Under the pieces are notes generated by a model, which saw nothing but the letters and a program-made list of their open reading frames with translations, was not told where the DNA came from and made no database searches. Positions 1-10,774 of a stretch of DNA of 64,000 nucleotides are shown piece by piece (positions within the stretch are counted from its first letter, which is position 1; every line of letters starts with the position of its first letter). The position numbers and the translations under genes are program-made. Source of the DNA: Chondrus crispus. Its lineage: Eukaryota > Rhodophyta > Florideophyceae > Gigartinales > Gigartinaceae. Where the stretch lies: assembly GCF_000350225.1 (NCBI RefSeq), contig NW_005179008.1, forward strand, positions 165,093 through 229,092, read 5' to 3'.

Positions 1-497
1 TGTTCTGCTCGCGAATCTTCCGATAATTCCCTCGTCAGGTCATCGATCGAGGTCCGTTCTGGCAAAACATTGTTGCCGGCGTGCCCTTCTTCTTTTCTTC
101 CATCTCCATCCACGTTAGAGCCGTCGGACTGCCCGGGGGTGCCTGCTGTCCCATGGCCATCAGTAGAACCTGAGGCCTCAGTTCCCTCAAGAGTTGTGGA
201 CTGCACGCGTGAATTCGGAGTTTCCTCGACTCCCATCAACAGACTATGGAAAACGCGATTCAATTCATGCATGACAAGCGTGCCCTGCAGCGCTGAGGGC
301 ATTTCATCCTTGACACGGGGAGGGGGTAAGATTTGCTGTGGTAAATTCAAGGAGCTTGACTTTGCCACAACTTGATCCAGTTTTGTGGTAGGTTGTGATG
401 AAGTGGCCGATTGGCCCGTGCCTTCAACTCGGTGCACGCCGGCATCTTTGCTCGAGGCGGGCACGTTGCCCCCGCCAATGCTTTGTTCTTGTCCCAT
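1..497 (-). CDS. hypothetical protein, N-terminal part, runs off the left edge
   Basis: A minus-strand frame opens with ATG at 497 and stays open for 165 codons to the window edge. The codon just before this ATG is an in-frame TGA, so the start is well placed. The protein begins MGQEQSIGGG, which fits the N-myristoylation pattern (Gly2, Ser6). The visible part is rich in Ser, Thr, Gln and Gly and looks largely disordered; one short stretch around residues 70-85 (HELNRVFHSLLMG) could be helical. No domain is recognised. The C-terminus lies outside the window. Confidence 0.55.
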   Translation of the reverse strand, partial: MGQEQSIGGGNVPASSKDAGVHRVEGTGQSATSSQPTTKLDQVVAKSSSLNLPQQILPPPRVKDEMPSALQGTLVMHELNRVFHSLLMGVEETPNSRVQSTTLEGTEASGSTDGHGTAGTPGQSDGSNVDGDGRKEEGHAGNNVLPERTSIDDLTRELSEDSRAE

Positions 498-1286
498 TCA
501 TCCGTTTTTCCTGGATGACTGGATACCGTTCACCTCGCAGAATGACCTTTGTTTCAGTTCAAATAGAGTCTCAATATGTTATTCGCTCTCCAGATGCGTG
601 GGAGAGATCAATACTACCGTATATGAGACTCCCCCACATGAGATGATACTGATCAGGAGACCGAAGGAGCCACTTTTGGCTTGTGGAAGAAACACGTGTA
701 CAAAAGTAACGGAGGGCACGGAATAAGCATCGAGAAGAGGCTTATAAATTTCGGATATCATTTCACACCGCAATTCGAAATCTTCGGGGATGTAGGTGTG
801 TGTAGAAGCGTTTCTACGGTACAACATTGGTTACCGACATCATGTCATGTTCTTTATCGACCGTGCCTTGCTTCTGCAGTTTGGGGTTTATGCCTTGCCG
901 GCAAACATCGGAAGAGACGGCGAAGAAAGAATACTGCACCCCCCCTACGATTCTTGCCGGGGCAACAACAGACCGAATGGGCTTTGTCAATACTTATCAG
1001 ACAGCAAATGTTTCACGCTCCCATCACGGACTTCTTTCTCTGCCTGTGGGGCAATTGCATGCGGAATGAAGAGACTTGTTCGCTCTAAAGGGCTTTCATT
1101 GTCTAATAATAAATGCTCAGTTTCTTTAATTTTACACACCAACAGTCAATACCGTAACGAAAAAACGGCTTGAACCGCGAAGTGATATGCATTGTTGAGT
1201 TGCATTACGAGTTAGAACACCACCTGTGAGTCGGCGATGCCATTCGAAAACGGATTACATTGTCTTCCTCAGTTGCTCTCTTCTAC
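498..1286. other. intergenic region, no gene seen
   Basis: This 0.8-kb stretch separates two minus-strand genes, so it should hold the promoter of the gene that starts at 497 and the 3' end of the 1039-aa gene. The short ORFs here overlap each other in several frames and look non-coding. Confidence 0.5.
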
Positions 1287-4200
1287 TCAGCAACTGCACA
1301 AGCATTTCGACGGATTGCAACCAGGGTCATGGAATGGCTCGCGTTCGTATATCTGTCGCGAAGATTGCGTGTCTCCCGACCAACCCAAAATCTTCGGAAG
1401 GGATTTCCGGCGAGAAAAAGTTAAGCTTTGATCATGCATGTGTTGGAACATGCTCCTCAGACTCGCAACCTCCTCTTCTAGCTTCCGTATGCGCTCTTCG
1501 TATCGCTCGGCTCTCCAATCGAACTCATGGTTGAAGGTATCCTTCCGGAGAATGGCTCGTGCCCGCTTGTGCACGCGCTTTAAATAGGCTGAGCCGCTAC
1601 GTTGCACGTCACGAGCTATCGACTGCACTGCATCCTGAGGTGCTTCAAGCTTGTCTGATACCATCTTCTTTGACAATGCTCCGATGATAATTGCAAGTGC
1701 ATGTGAAAACTCCTCAAATGTGTGAATTCCGGGTGCATGACCAGTTTGATGCGGACTTATATGCTGTAGCGACAATGGCTGGCCCATGTCGAAATACTCG
1801 CCGAGGTCCAACTCAGATGCCATCACTGCTCGTCGCAATGCACGTGAAGGCAACTCTCCGTCCACAGCTATGTTTTCCACCAGTATCCCTTTCACTTCCT
1901 CATCAGATTGTGAGCGCGCGTCTGAAATCCTCGGCGTACTTGGTTCCGCGTTACCAGGTTGAATTCCATTGTCAGATTTAAGAGCTTCGTCCGTGGGTCT
2001 CATTTTCTGGACTCCATCCTTTGAGGAGGAAAGCGGTGTCATAGACCTCTTCACTCGCGTGTGCGTTTTCCTGAGATCAGTGGCATAGAGGTACACAATG
2101 GTCCTGTACAGCTCAAAGAACACATCCACAGGATTAGTCCCGGGAACGTTAATCATTGCGGATATACACATATGGAGTTCTTGGGTGGTGATGTTTTCGT
2201 CCTCAGTTTCAAGCCCTCCTCCGTTTTCTGCTAAACTCGAAGGTTCGCTACCCTGGCTTTCTTCCATACTCAAACCATGTCCAGAACCGCTGCTGTTCAA
2301 AGTCGATACGGACGGGTAAGCCTCGTCGCCAAGAACGTTGTCGTCGGCAGACCGGCTTGTATATCTCTCCTTCCTGTACCCTTGCAAGACAGCAATCAGC
2401 GAGGCTCTCCGCGTAGCCTGCGCGAGAAAAAGGATCGATGAAGAGTAGGAAGGTGTTCCAGTCCATGTTGCCGGGCTGGCCGGCAAAACGCGAATGAGGG
2501 CCTGCCATGACCGCAAAGAGTCCAAAGTGCCTTCATCGGACAACCGCGGAGCCGACGAGCGTGCGGCGTTCTGAGCCAAGAGACGACCTGTGGCGCTAAC
2601 AGAACGAATGCATGTTTCGATGACCAGTCGAAGGGTCACCGGTTCCGGCATGATCATCTCTAAGGCTTCTTCCGCTGTTGGCGGGATAGCAGCGACCAGC
2701 ACAGTTAATGCGTCGACGGCAGTGACAATCTTGCTCACCTCCCACAAGCATCCATCTTCTCTTCGTTGCAGTGCCTCAGAGGCATGCAGGAAGGCGCTAT
2801 TGATAGTGCCTGTGAGTAAAGCCAACCTTTGTGCGCATACCACAGGGACATGAAGCAGGACCACTTTGAGTAGGGAGTTACAGGATACTGCGGCAAGACC
2901 CGTGCAATCCATGTTGGGAAGACATATCGCACTTTGTGGGAACTCTGCAAGCCTCCGCCTTGTGAATGGAGCCCCTGTTCCGAATTCGATAATTCCAGTC
3001 TCGTGAAAAGAGAAAACACCAATTTTGTTGGCGTCGGCCTCGCGCACTGGTCGAAAAAGAATCTCAAGGACTACAGAATAGATGCGATGACCATGGCTTA
3101 CGAAAACGTCGGTCATGGCGTCGCTGTACTCGTTCACTTCCTCAATCTTATGAGAAATTGCGTACTGCTTAGAAAACGTGGACTGAGCGATGTCAGCAAG
3201 TGTGCTGATCACTTCAACACGATCACCCAGGTCAGGATTGACACGCTTTGCCAGCAACTTCTCAAAGATGTACATGGCCGTGGCTGCATCGCGTTTTATC
3301 GTAGCTCCCCGGCGTGTTTTCGCGCTGCGGCGCTCCGGAGCTGGCACTTTCGGCGTATCTGTGACATTGCTGAACATGGAGCCTTGATTGCTTCCAGCTT
3401 GCGAAAATGCACCAGAGGCCGTACTGTGCATATCATCGATGTTATCTGCGCGGTGGGCGTAGCGGCGGCTAAAAGTCCCATCTTTGCGGTAGCGTCGTTT
3501 GGAGGAGCGATCCTTTCCATCCGCGGGATATTCAAGTGGGCGGACTCGGCGAGCAAAGCCACCAAAGAAGGCCTTCAAAAAATTCCTCTCCGATCTCATG
3601 GCTTTCTTATCAGCTGCTCGGCGCTCCGAGCTGAGGCTCGGGCGAGGGCGAAGCAGGAACAAAGCACTAAACGATGATCGGGAAGAGCGGCGTCGAACGA
3701 GTTGCTTTTCCGCTCGGCGCTGAACGGCAGCCTGACGAACGACGAGATGCAAAATTTCGGCCAGGCGCGAGAGCAATGCCCTGAGCAAGGAAGATCGATT
3801 TGAGCGGACTGCCGACCTGAGCTCCAGAGCTGCTCGAATGGAGGTCATCCAGGGGGTGGATTGGCACGAGGCGATGGCGGCGACCTGTCGCAATGCCTTT
3901 TTGGCGGCGTTTGCCACGCGCATGTCTGGGGAGAAAAGGGTGCGCAACAGGGCGGGGGCGGTGCGCTTGCGGAGGGGCAGGGCGAGGCGATCGAGCTCTG
4001 CGGGATGGACGCCGGCATTCTGGGCGACTGCGAAAAGAGCGGCGAGAGCGCCTTGGGCGTCGACGGCGGCGATGAGAGCGGCGGCATCGGCGGGATGCGG
4101 GGAGACCTCGGCATGTCTCATTGCGCGATCGAGGCGACGGGCGATGCGGTAGACATGGGGATGGACGATGTCGAAGACGGAGACGGCGGACGGGGGAACG

Positions 4201-4406
4201 TGCGGGATGAAGAAGCGTGAGTTTGGACGGGGTTGCTGGTGGTGCGGGGGGGAAGGGTGAGCCTTGCGGACGCGGGTGACGTGAAAGACGCAAATGTCGA
4301 AGACATGGCGGGCGGCTCTCTCCCGGTCGGTGGGGGAGACGGCATCGAGACGATCGACGGCTGTGGAGAGGCGGCGCGCATCCGTCGAGACGGAGGGTTT
4401 TGCCAT
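1287..4406 (-). CDS. hypothetical protein, 1039 aa, C-terminal coiled coil
   Basis: A single-exon ORF with ATG at 4406. I do not recognise a family. Residues about 75-260 are Ala/Leu/Arg-rich and probably helical. Residues about 270-350 are basic, Arg/Ser-rich and low in complexity. The middle (about 380-680) reads as a folded, mostly helical domain with aliphatic segments. Residues about 680-830 are acidic and Ser-rich, likely disordered. A heptad-like segment near residue 970 (ERIRKLEEEVASLRSMFQ) is a short coiled coil, and the tail is Cys-containing (CNPSKCLCSC). No signal peptide or clear membrane span is seen. A helical-repeat scaffold is possible, but that is a guess. Length and sustained coding character make it a real gene. 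Confidence 0.7.
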   Translation of the reverse strand: MAKPSVSTDARRLSTAVDRLDAVSPTDRERAARHVFDICVFHVTRVRKAHPSPPHHQQPRPNSRFFIPHVPPSAVSVFDIVHPHVYRIARRLDRAMRHAEVSPHPADAAALIAAVDAQGALAALFAVAQNAGVHPAELDRLALPLRKRTAPALLRTLFSPDMRVANAAKKALRQVAAIASCQSTPWMTSIRAALELRSAVRSNRSSLLRALLSRLAEILHLVVRQAAVQRRAEKQLVRRRSSRSSFSALFLLRPRPSLSSERRAADKKAMRSERNFLKAFFGGFARRVRPLEYPADGKDRSSKRRYRKDGTFSRRYAHRADNIDDMHSTASGAFSQAGSNQGSMFSNVTDTPKVPAPERRSAKTRRGATIKRDAATAMYIFEKLLAKRVNPDLGDRVEVISTLADIAQSTFSKQYAISHKIEEVNEYSDAMTDVFVSHGHRIYSVVLEILFRPVREADANKIGVFSFHETGIIEFGTGAPFTRRRLAEFPQSAICLPNMDCTGLAAVSCNSLLKVVLLHVPVVCAQRLALLTGTINSAFLHASEALQRREDGCLWEVSKIVTAVDALTVLVAAIPPTAEEALEMIMPEPVTLRLVIETCIRSVSATGRLLAQNAARSSAPRLSDEGTLDSLRSWQALIRVLPASPATWTGTPSYSSSILFLAQATRRASLIAVLQGYRKERYTSRSADDNVLGDEAYPSVSTLNSSGSGHGLSMEESQGSEPSSLAENGGGLETEDENITTQELHMCISAMINVPGTNPVDVFFELYRTIVYLYATDLRKTHTRVKRSMTPLSSSKDGVQKMRPTDEALKSDNGIQPGNAEPSTPRISDARSQSDEEVKGILVENIAVDGELPSRALRRAVMASELDLGEYFDMGQPLSLQHISPHQTGHAPGIHTFEEFSHALAIIIGALSKKMVSDKLEAPQDAVQSIARDVQRSGSAYLKRVHKRARAILRKDTFNHEFDWRAERYEERIRKLEEEVASLRSMFQHMHDQSLTFSRRKSLPKILGWSGDTQSSRQIYEREPFHDPGCNPSKCLCSC

Positions 4407-4420
4407 AGATTGAGGATGGG

Positions 4421-4467
4421 GAAGGGATGGGATGGGATGGGAGGGGATGGGATGGGATGGGATGGGC
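4421..4467. repeat. GGGAT microsatellite just upstream of the 1039-aa gene
   Basis: Perfect and near-perfect GGGAT units are repeated about nine times, starting some 15 bp upstream of the ATG at 4406 of the minus-strand gene. The plus strand has many GGG runs and could form G-quadruplexes in the promoter or 5' leader. Confidence 0.8.
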
Positions 4468-4758
4468 AGGGCGGGCGGGAAGTGGAAGGGGGTGGGATGA
4501 GCGAGTGGGATGTTGTTATTCTTGAACGGTGGTAAGGGGACCGGGAATAATTTTCAACGGGAGAGGAGAGGAGAGGAGGAGGGGTCGGAGCCGGAAGAGG
4601 AAGATGTTGCGTGGGGAAACCGTTGCGAGACCAAGCAGTACTGTACCGTGTACAGTACCACTCTTGTCACGGCGGGATACTTGGCGTGAGGAATAAGGTG
4701 TGGTGCTTGATTGACCGGGCGGAGATCAAGATCGAGGGCGATCAAGGGGGTGGGGGGG

Positions 4759-4858
4759 NNNNNNNNNNNNNNNNNNNNNNNNNNNNNNNNNNNNNNNNNN
4801 NNNNNNNNNNNNNNNNNNNNNNNNNNNNNNNNNNNNNNNNNNNNNNNNNNNNNNNNNN
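4759..4858. other. assembly gap of exactly 100 N
   Basis: Exactly 100 undetermined bases, flanked by GGGGGTGGGGGGG on the left and GGGGAGGGAGGG on the right. The round number suggests a placeholder gap, probably caused by a long G-run, so the true length is unknown. Confidence 0.95.
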
Positions 4859-5491
4859 GGGGAGGGAGGGAAGGGCAGTAGGGGGATTGGCGAGGCGATT
4901 GCGAGGGGGTGGGTTGGGTGTGAGTTGAGGTTTTTGTTCCCCGCAGCGCATGGAAATGGGGGGTGTGCTATACTTGGACATGGGGCAGGACAGTATGTAC
5001 AGTACGTATGAGGAAGAGGCAAGCAAGGCGGAGAGGAAGTGAATACACAGAAATGGGCAACTGCAAAAGCAACAATGGCAACGACAGCAAATTTGTTTGG
5101 GCGCCTTCCCCTTGGGCGACGGGGAACGCACACCTGCGGTCCCCTGCGGTCCCCTCGTCACGACATCACGACACTGCGGGTGTGGGGGGAGGGGGGGGGG
5201 AAGCCCCGATGCTATTATTTCGTTGTTTCAAGCGGTATGACACGGTGTCACCGTACGGCTCGTACTCGCTCTTTCTGCCAGGCAAGGCACCCACGCGCCT
5301 ACGTACTCGCGCCGCCGCCTCTTCGCTCGCCGACAACGGGCGCGCATGGTGCACGGCACTGGTGTCATGCGAGCGGTGTCATGCGAGCCGTTCGGTCCCG
5401 CCGTGCGCCTGCACCTTTTCCATTCCATCGTCGGCACAAGGTGTCTCGCTTTACGTACAGCCCGACGCGCGCCGCGGTGAGGCACGCTGGG

Positions 5492-5534
5492 CAAGACGCA
5501 AGACGCAAGACGCAAGACGCGAGACGCAAGACGC
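5492..5534. repeat. AAGACGC 7-bp microsatellite
   Basis: About five to six tandem copies of a 7-bp unit (CAAGACG and variants), with one GAGACGC variant near the right end. It lies in non-coding DNA. Confidence 0.75.
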
Positions 5535-6355
5535 CAGCGATGTCGTCAGCCAGCCCAGGTAAGGTGACACTCAATGAGAATGAGAGTCCGCGTGATGGAC
5601 CTGCAGTCCACCACACCGACTCTTTTCATTGACACCTCCATTCCCGCCGGACGATGGCACAGTGCTGTGCGCATCACGGCACAGGCGCCACTGTGCCGTG
5701 ATGAAGGTTATCCTTCATGCTGCCTGGCAATGTCACAAGCAAAACAAAAGCCTGCCAGGGCTCCCCTGTTGTCGACAGCGGTCCTGCACAAGTTGCTGAC
5801 TTTTTTCCGATCAAAATAATAAAATCTGCCAACGAAGAGCAGCCTCCGTGCCCAAACCCCCCGAAATTATTTCTATATTACTAGTTGCGCCGGGCAGTGC
5901 GCCAAGCAATCGCCTCCTACAGTACACAACGGCGATATCCTCTTTTTCACCCTCCACCCTCCGCTGCACCCTCCTCTCTTTCATCTCCATTCCCACCCCG
6001 ACATGTCCTCTGCTCTGTCCGAACCCCATCCTCTCGCGACCGCAACGGCCCGAGCTCTACGAGCCACACTCTCCCATTTCTTTGTTTTGGTGGTGTCATG
6101 CGCAACCCAGCTTTTCATCCCAGCTTTTCATCCCAGCTTATCAACCCAGCCTACTGTACAGTAACTCAAGTTTATTGTACTGAGTACAACGAATCGTGCT
6201 TGCCTTGCCCGGTTTTGCCCGGAATACTTTTAAATTCTTAAGAAATACCGTATGCTTCTTAAGCCCTGGCTTTTCTTAAACTCAAAAATTAAAATGTAGG
6301 AGCCACTCATAGCACGCCAAATCACCTCTTTGGGCAAAGCAAAAGCAAACTGCAG

Positions 6356-6414
6356 AAAAAACGGGGCATGTTAAGACACACCCTCAGGGCGTGTCTTAAC
6401 ATGCCCCGTTTTTT
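6356..6414. repeat. near-perfect inverted repeat, 29-bp arms
   Basis: The arms (6356-6384 and 6386-6414) match at 28 of 29 positions around a single central C. Each arm has an outer A6 or T6 run followed by CGGGGCATGTTAAGACAC. It would form a very stable hairpin ending in a U-run. Related words (CGGGGCAT) recur at about 6500 and 6639. It could be a foldback element, a small-RNA precursor or a strong bidirectional terminator; no gene ends next to it. Confidence 0.8.
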
Positions 6415-7925
6415 TGACGACATTGTCTGCCAAGCGAGACTGGTTCCTCGTACGACCTCGAAGGCAGACCTCGAAGGCAGATTCAAATGAAAGGCGATCG
6501 GGGCATGTTGCTACAGTGTACAGTAAGGGTACAGTACCCAACGGTACTGTATTGGCCGTAATTACTGCAATGGAAAGCAATGGAAGGCAGAGGGAAAGTG
6601 CGGGTGCAGCGATTCGTTGTACTCTCAGTACTCAAAAACGGGGCATCTACATCGACAGCTCTGTGCACCGACACGGTAAACCACTTGATTTACAGTGGCC
6701 TCTAGGATAACGCAACCAACTTAACCATTGCTCGGCACCTACTGTACAGCACCGTACAGTATTCCTCAACAAAACCCCATTCTTGAGAAGCGAGGCGCAC
6801 TGCCCACATTTGCACATCTTCTCTACACTCTCAACTTTTGATACCCAAATACGTTCAATATTTGGGCGTGCTCTTTTCACCCACTGTCTTGCTAACGAGC
6901 ATTGTCTGCCACATCGCCCTACGCGTCACCGACCGCTTCCAAATTCTCGTTTCCTCCTCGCAAACCAATATCAACTTACTGCAGAGCCCCCACATCCTAC
7001 ATCACCGAACGTATACAACGTTAACAACCGCCCAAACCTACCCGCCAAACATCCTTTTTCGAGAAACGGCCCTGCGACAAACACCTGTGTCCATCAAATG
7101 CGAAAACTCGAGTCTGCTTGCATTTTGCCCCTCTTTGCTGCTCTTCACACACCGCTTTTGAAGCCCTACATCCTACATACATGTCCAACCCTCCTTATTA
7201 GTCCGTACAACACGCCCTCTTCTTTCCTCTAGTGTACCTCTCTTACCACGACTCCAAGTGTAACGCGTGTGAGAGGCGTTGTTTGTAACAATTCCCTGCG
7301 CTCCCCCCAGAACTGGTGCGCCTAGTGCTTTCATTTCGGACATATGCAATTGCTGTTCATGTGAACACCGAAAGCACTGTACTGTACAATACTTTCTGCT
7401 ACGGTACGGAAGCACAGGTTTGCAAAAAAAAAAATGAAAAAACGAAGACGCTGCCATAGAGGTCATCTGCAAGTCTCATGTCTCGCTGCAGCCCCACCAC
7501 TGATCAGCCTTGTGCCATTTGACCACTGCATTTGTTACTCGTGCATTGCCTTGCATACTGTACAGGTATGTCAAGAAAGGCAAGAAAAACATGATTACCA
7601 CACATGAATAGCGTGCCGAATGCTTGGAGCTCCAGCCTGGAACCGTACATTACCATCATCCTTGCGAGACACAACAGCACAGGATACGGTATGTCATTTA
7701 GTAGGAGACGTATGTTTTCACTACAGTAGTGTCTAGACGACAAGTGACCTCATATGAGGCTTCTTTTCAATTTATTTTTCTCTACTTGTGCTTGTTCAAC
7801 AAGAAGGAAAGAGATACTCCCGCCACTGCAATTGACTTCTGTGTTGCGCAAGGATGGAGTTTGGTAAGATCTGTACAGCCATTTTTAGAATGCCTTAAAA
7901 AGAAGCCTTTTTGACCAACCTCTAA

Positions 7926-8452
7926 ACGTTAGGATGACCCCACCGCGCCTTGCCCAAAATCGCAAAAAGCAGACAGTTGTCCTCCGGTAATTGGATCTAC
8001 TATCTTTTAATCAAGCCGCGCTTTGGGGGAGGTGGTGATTCAGAGATGAACCCCACCGCGCCTGTAACACGATACTTCTATCATATTCAGGGTCACCCCA
8101 ATTAGGCTACAAGTCTGTCGTAGAAATACACCTTTGGCGCAAAGAAGCAAGCTACTGCACGCGTCTGTTGCACAATTGGCGCAAAGTCATTTGGAAGAGC
8201 TTTGGTAGAGCTGTAAGCACATGAAATTCAGATGTTTTCTGTACCGTTACTATAGAACGAAGATCGCCCAAACGGCGCTTTGGACAAAAATCTCGACCAA
8301 ATAATTTTGGTTTGGAAAAGAATCCTGCCCAAATTCTAAACTTTAGGACAAATGCTGGAGCGGTGGGGTTCAAAATCTCTTCCATCGGTCCAAACTTTAG
8401 TAGTTGGAATTTTAGGACTGAAATTTTGTTGGCGATGGGGTCACCCTTACGT
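7926..8452. mobile_element. possible miniature inverted-repeat element (MITE)
   Basis: The ends are inverted copies: ACGTTAGGATGACCCC on the left (7926) and, read from the right end (8452), ACGTAAGGGTGACCCC, with 14 of 16 matching. Further internal copies of the CCCCACCGC word lie near 8047 and, inverted, near 8356. There is no ORF of note inside. The outermost ACGT may be part of the repeat or a target duplication. Confidence 0.4.
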
Positions 8453-8902
8453 GTCGATATCTTCGAAACCAAAGCGCCTGTGTAAAATGTCAACTGACTA
8501 TTGAAACTTCAATGGATTCTTTTTAGCCTTTCTGTGTATTCATAACTGCTATCCCAATGCTTTGCATGATGGTATTGCCGAGGGCATGTACGTTAAAGAA
8601 ATGGTGTCCAAGCGGATTTTATAAAATTTCGATTTAATAACGTTGTCCGTAAAGTCACGAAAACGCGTGTTTCGGCGGCGAGTTTCCTCGGATTTTCTGA
8701 ACGCAAATTTTTCAAACAACGCGTTTGGCAAAACTCACAGCAAACCGAAAACTCGGGCCATGTGAGTTTTCCACGAGTTTCATATCCGCCTGATCACAGC
8801 AGTGCCGGATCGACCCGTCGTGAAGAAAAACGAAGTGGGTCTTCCGTTCTTTTCAACAGCACAAACGAGTCTCAGACTGCAAGGGTCGTATCGATATGCG
8901 TC

Positions 8903-9154
8903 ATGGACGCCCCTATCGCTTCATCTGCGCAGAGTCCATCAATGGATCAAAGCGCGACAGGATCTGCCACAGATGCTGCCGAAGCAACCGCGAAAGAAAG
9001 ACAAATAGAAGCTTCTAAAAAGAGGTCCTCTCTAAACTTTCCCCCTCAGCTTGTCAAGAAGACGAAACATATCGCCCTTTCGGCTGAGAACCTTTCTATC
9101 CTTGGGGCGAGCTACAATATTCACTTTAGCGAGTATTCGCGCGGGTGCACGTGA
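8903..9154 (+). CDS. weak candidate small ORF, 83 aa
   Basis: ATG at 8903 opens an 83-codon frame with an Ala/Ser/Thr-rich start and a basic middle (KKRSSLNFPPQLVKKTK). No homologue or domain is recognised and the surrounding DNA is repeat-like. It may be a remnant or chance ORF; it is listed because it is the most protein-like frame in this stretch. Confidence 0.15.
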   Translation: MDAPIASSAQSPSMDQSATGSATDAAEATAKERQIEASKKRSSLNFPPQLVKKTKHIALSAENLSILGASYNIHFSEYSRGCT

Positions 9155-10462
9155 TCCGTCGGGCGGCACAACGATATACTGTACCAGACTTCCGTTTGTT
9201 GCGAGCAGGTACCTTGCTGGAGGTCTGTACGCAAAACTCGTGGGATTTTTCAAACTCGGCTTTCCTTTGCGTCCAGCGAGTTTGTGGGCAAATGGAAAAA
9301 AACAAGCGTTATTTTACGGACAACGTTAATGTTTTTGCAAAAAAAGCTGGCCTCAAATCGCTTGTTGACAAACAACTTCTCTCTAGAAACTGACTACGTA
9401 TGTACAGTACCTTCGAAGGTTCTAGTTACAATAAAGGTCGACCATTCAAGGTACATGCTTTCGGATGCATCACAGAGGTGGGTGCGTCTGCTCAGAAAAT
9501 GAAATTTTCTTTCAAGCTCGACATCCACTGCCTGCTCTTCAGTATGTTGCGGAGGCTTTTTTTTTTTTTTTTTTTGAGCGGAACACGATTGAAGAAACCA
9601 TTGCTTCCCCTTCTCCAGTCACACGCTGACAAACACATTTTGCCACAATATGTACGCGAACTCGGTAGATATCCGTCGAAGGGTAAACGGCAGTTTCCCT
9701 TTTCACGCTTCCGTGCCTCAATTGCGGATGTGGAGTCGCAGGAGTGCTTTGCATAGAGCAGACGTCCAGGCAAGTTTGTTTTGAAAGCAAAGTCAATCCT
9801 TCGCTGTCGAACGGCAGCAACTAAAAAAACGATCTTCTACCACTAAGATCGTTTGTCGGCCACCATGACAGCCACACGGACTGATGTAAACATTCAGGCC
9901 TGTGTTCACTATGGGGACCGAATCAGGACGATTGACGAAGGCTGATGTTCAAGCGTTAGCGAACCGACTCCGTAGTAAGATTACAACGGGAAAGACTAGG
10001 AGTTCAGATTGCATTCGTCACAACAGAGGCAATGCAAATGTCGTAGTCTGCGCGCACACTCACTCACAAACTTTGAAATACTTCTGTGCCTGTTGTTATA
10101 TTCATGAATACTTTCCCGAAGAGAAGTCACAAAGTTCAAGTCTCTTTCTCATCAAAAATAATGATTACATCTCATTTTCTCAAAGACGTCAAATGCGGAA
10201 TGCAAATATCCCTGTCCGCCACGGATAATATGCTTCTAAGAGAGGGCACGACATGGCAACATGTTAAAAGCTCACAGATACGTGTTTATATTTTCCAGAA
10301 GGAAGCAAGCACAAGCCCTTAGAATTAGCCAAAGCGACTCTCTCGGCCATGATAATGCAGCCCCTCACCCGCGACAAAGCCAATCAACCGCTTCAAACGG
10401 AAAGCTCGAGCACAAGTTATTTCCTCTTATTGCACGACAATCCGCATCCAACAAACTGTAAC

Positions 10463-10774
10463 TTAATTCTTGCTGTCCTCCGCTTGCTTAGCGTACGCCT
10501 TCTTCTTTGCCTCGTCACGGGCATCCATGGCGGCCTTGAAGAAAAGCTCGTAGCCGGCTTCCTCATCGCCTTCCCAAAGAGCATTGTGCATAAACTTGTC
10601 GTGCAACCAGTCCATCAGACTCTGTTTTTCCTTTCCCCCATCAGCGGACATGCGCACGACGCCAGTTGGTCGTTTCGCTGCGAGGGATTTTGGCCGCGCA
10701 ACGCAGACGGCGGTGCCGAAGGTTGGGGTACGGCTTGACGTGAGAGGAAGCGATGATACAAATGCTGGGGCCAT
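10463..10774 (-). CDS. small plastid-targeted protein, 103 aa
   Basis: The first ATG in the frame is at 10774 (the frame can be extended only through a GTG). Residues 1-45 look like a plastid transit peptide: Phe at position 5 (MAPAFVSS), Ser/Thr- and Arg/Lys-rich with no acids, ending GVVRMSA, which resembles red-algal cleavage sites. The predicted mature protein is about 60 residues, charged and helical: an aromatic segment (LMDWLHDKFMHNALW), an acidic turn (EGDEEAGY), then an amphipathic Lys/Ala-rich helix. There is no membrane span and no Cys. I do not recognise the family; a small soluble stromal or thylakoid-associated helper is an inference from size and targeting only. Confidence 0.65.
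   Translation of the reverse strand: MAPAFVSSLPLTSSRTPTFGTAVCVARPKSLAAKRPTGVVRMSADGGKEKQSLMDWLHDKFMHNALWEGDEEAGYELFFKAAMDARDEAKKKAYAKQAEDSKN

Larger units (their letters stand above)
4407..10462. other. 6-kb gene-poor region with gap, repeats and palindromes
   Basis: No convincing gene was found apart from one weak candidate at 8903-9154. The region holds a 100-N gap, two microsatellites, a strong 29-bp inverted repeat (6356-6414), a possible miniature inverted-repeat element (7926-8452), a run of about 20 T near 9557-9576, a small stem-loop with 10-bp arms (about 9829-9856), and many copies of palindrome-like words such as TACTGTACAG and GTACAGTA. Confidence 0.6.

Noticed and set aside
2934-3677. 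247-codon plus-strand ORF
   Set aside because: Antisense shadow of the 1039-aa gene, with no recognisable domain.
9557-9576. T-run as the poly-A tail of a retroposon
   Set aside because: No coding remnant or target duplication could be seen next to it; a simple homopolymer is enough.
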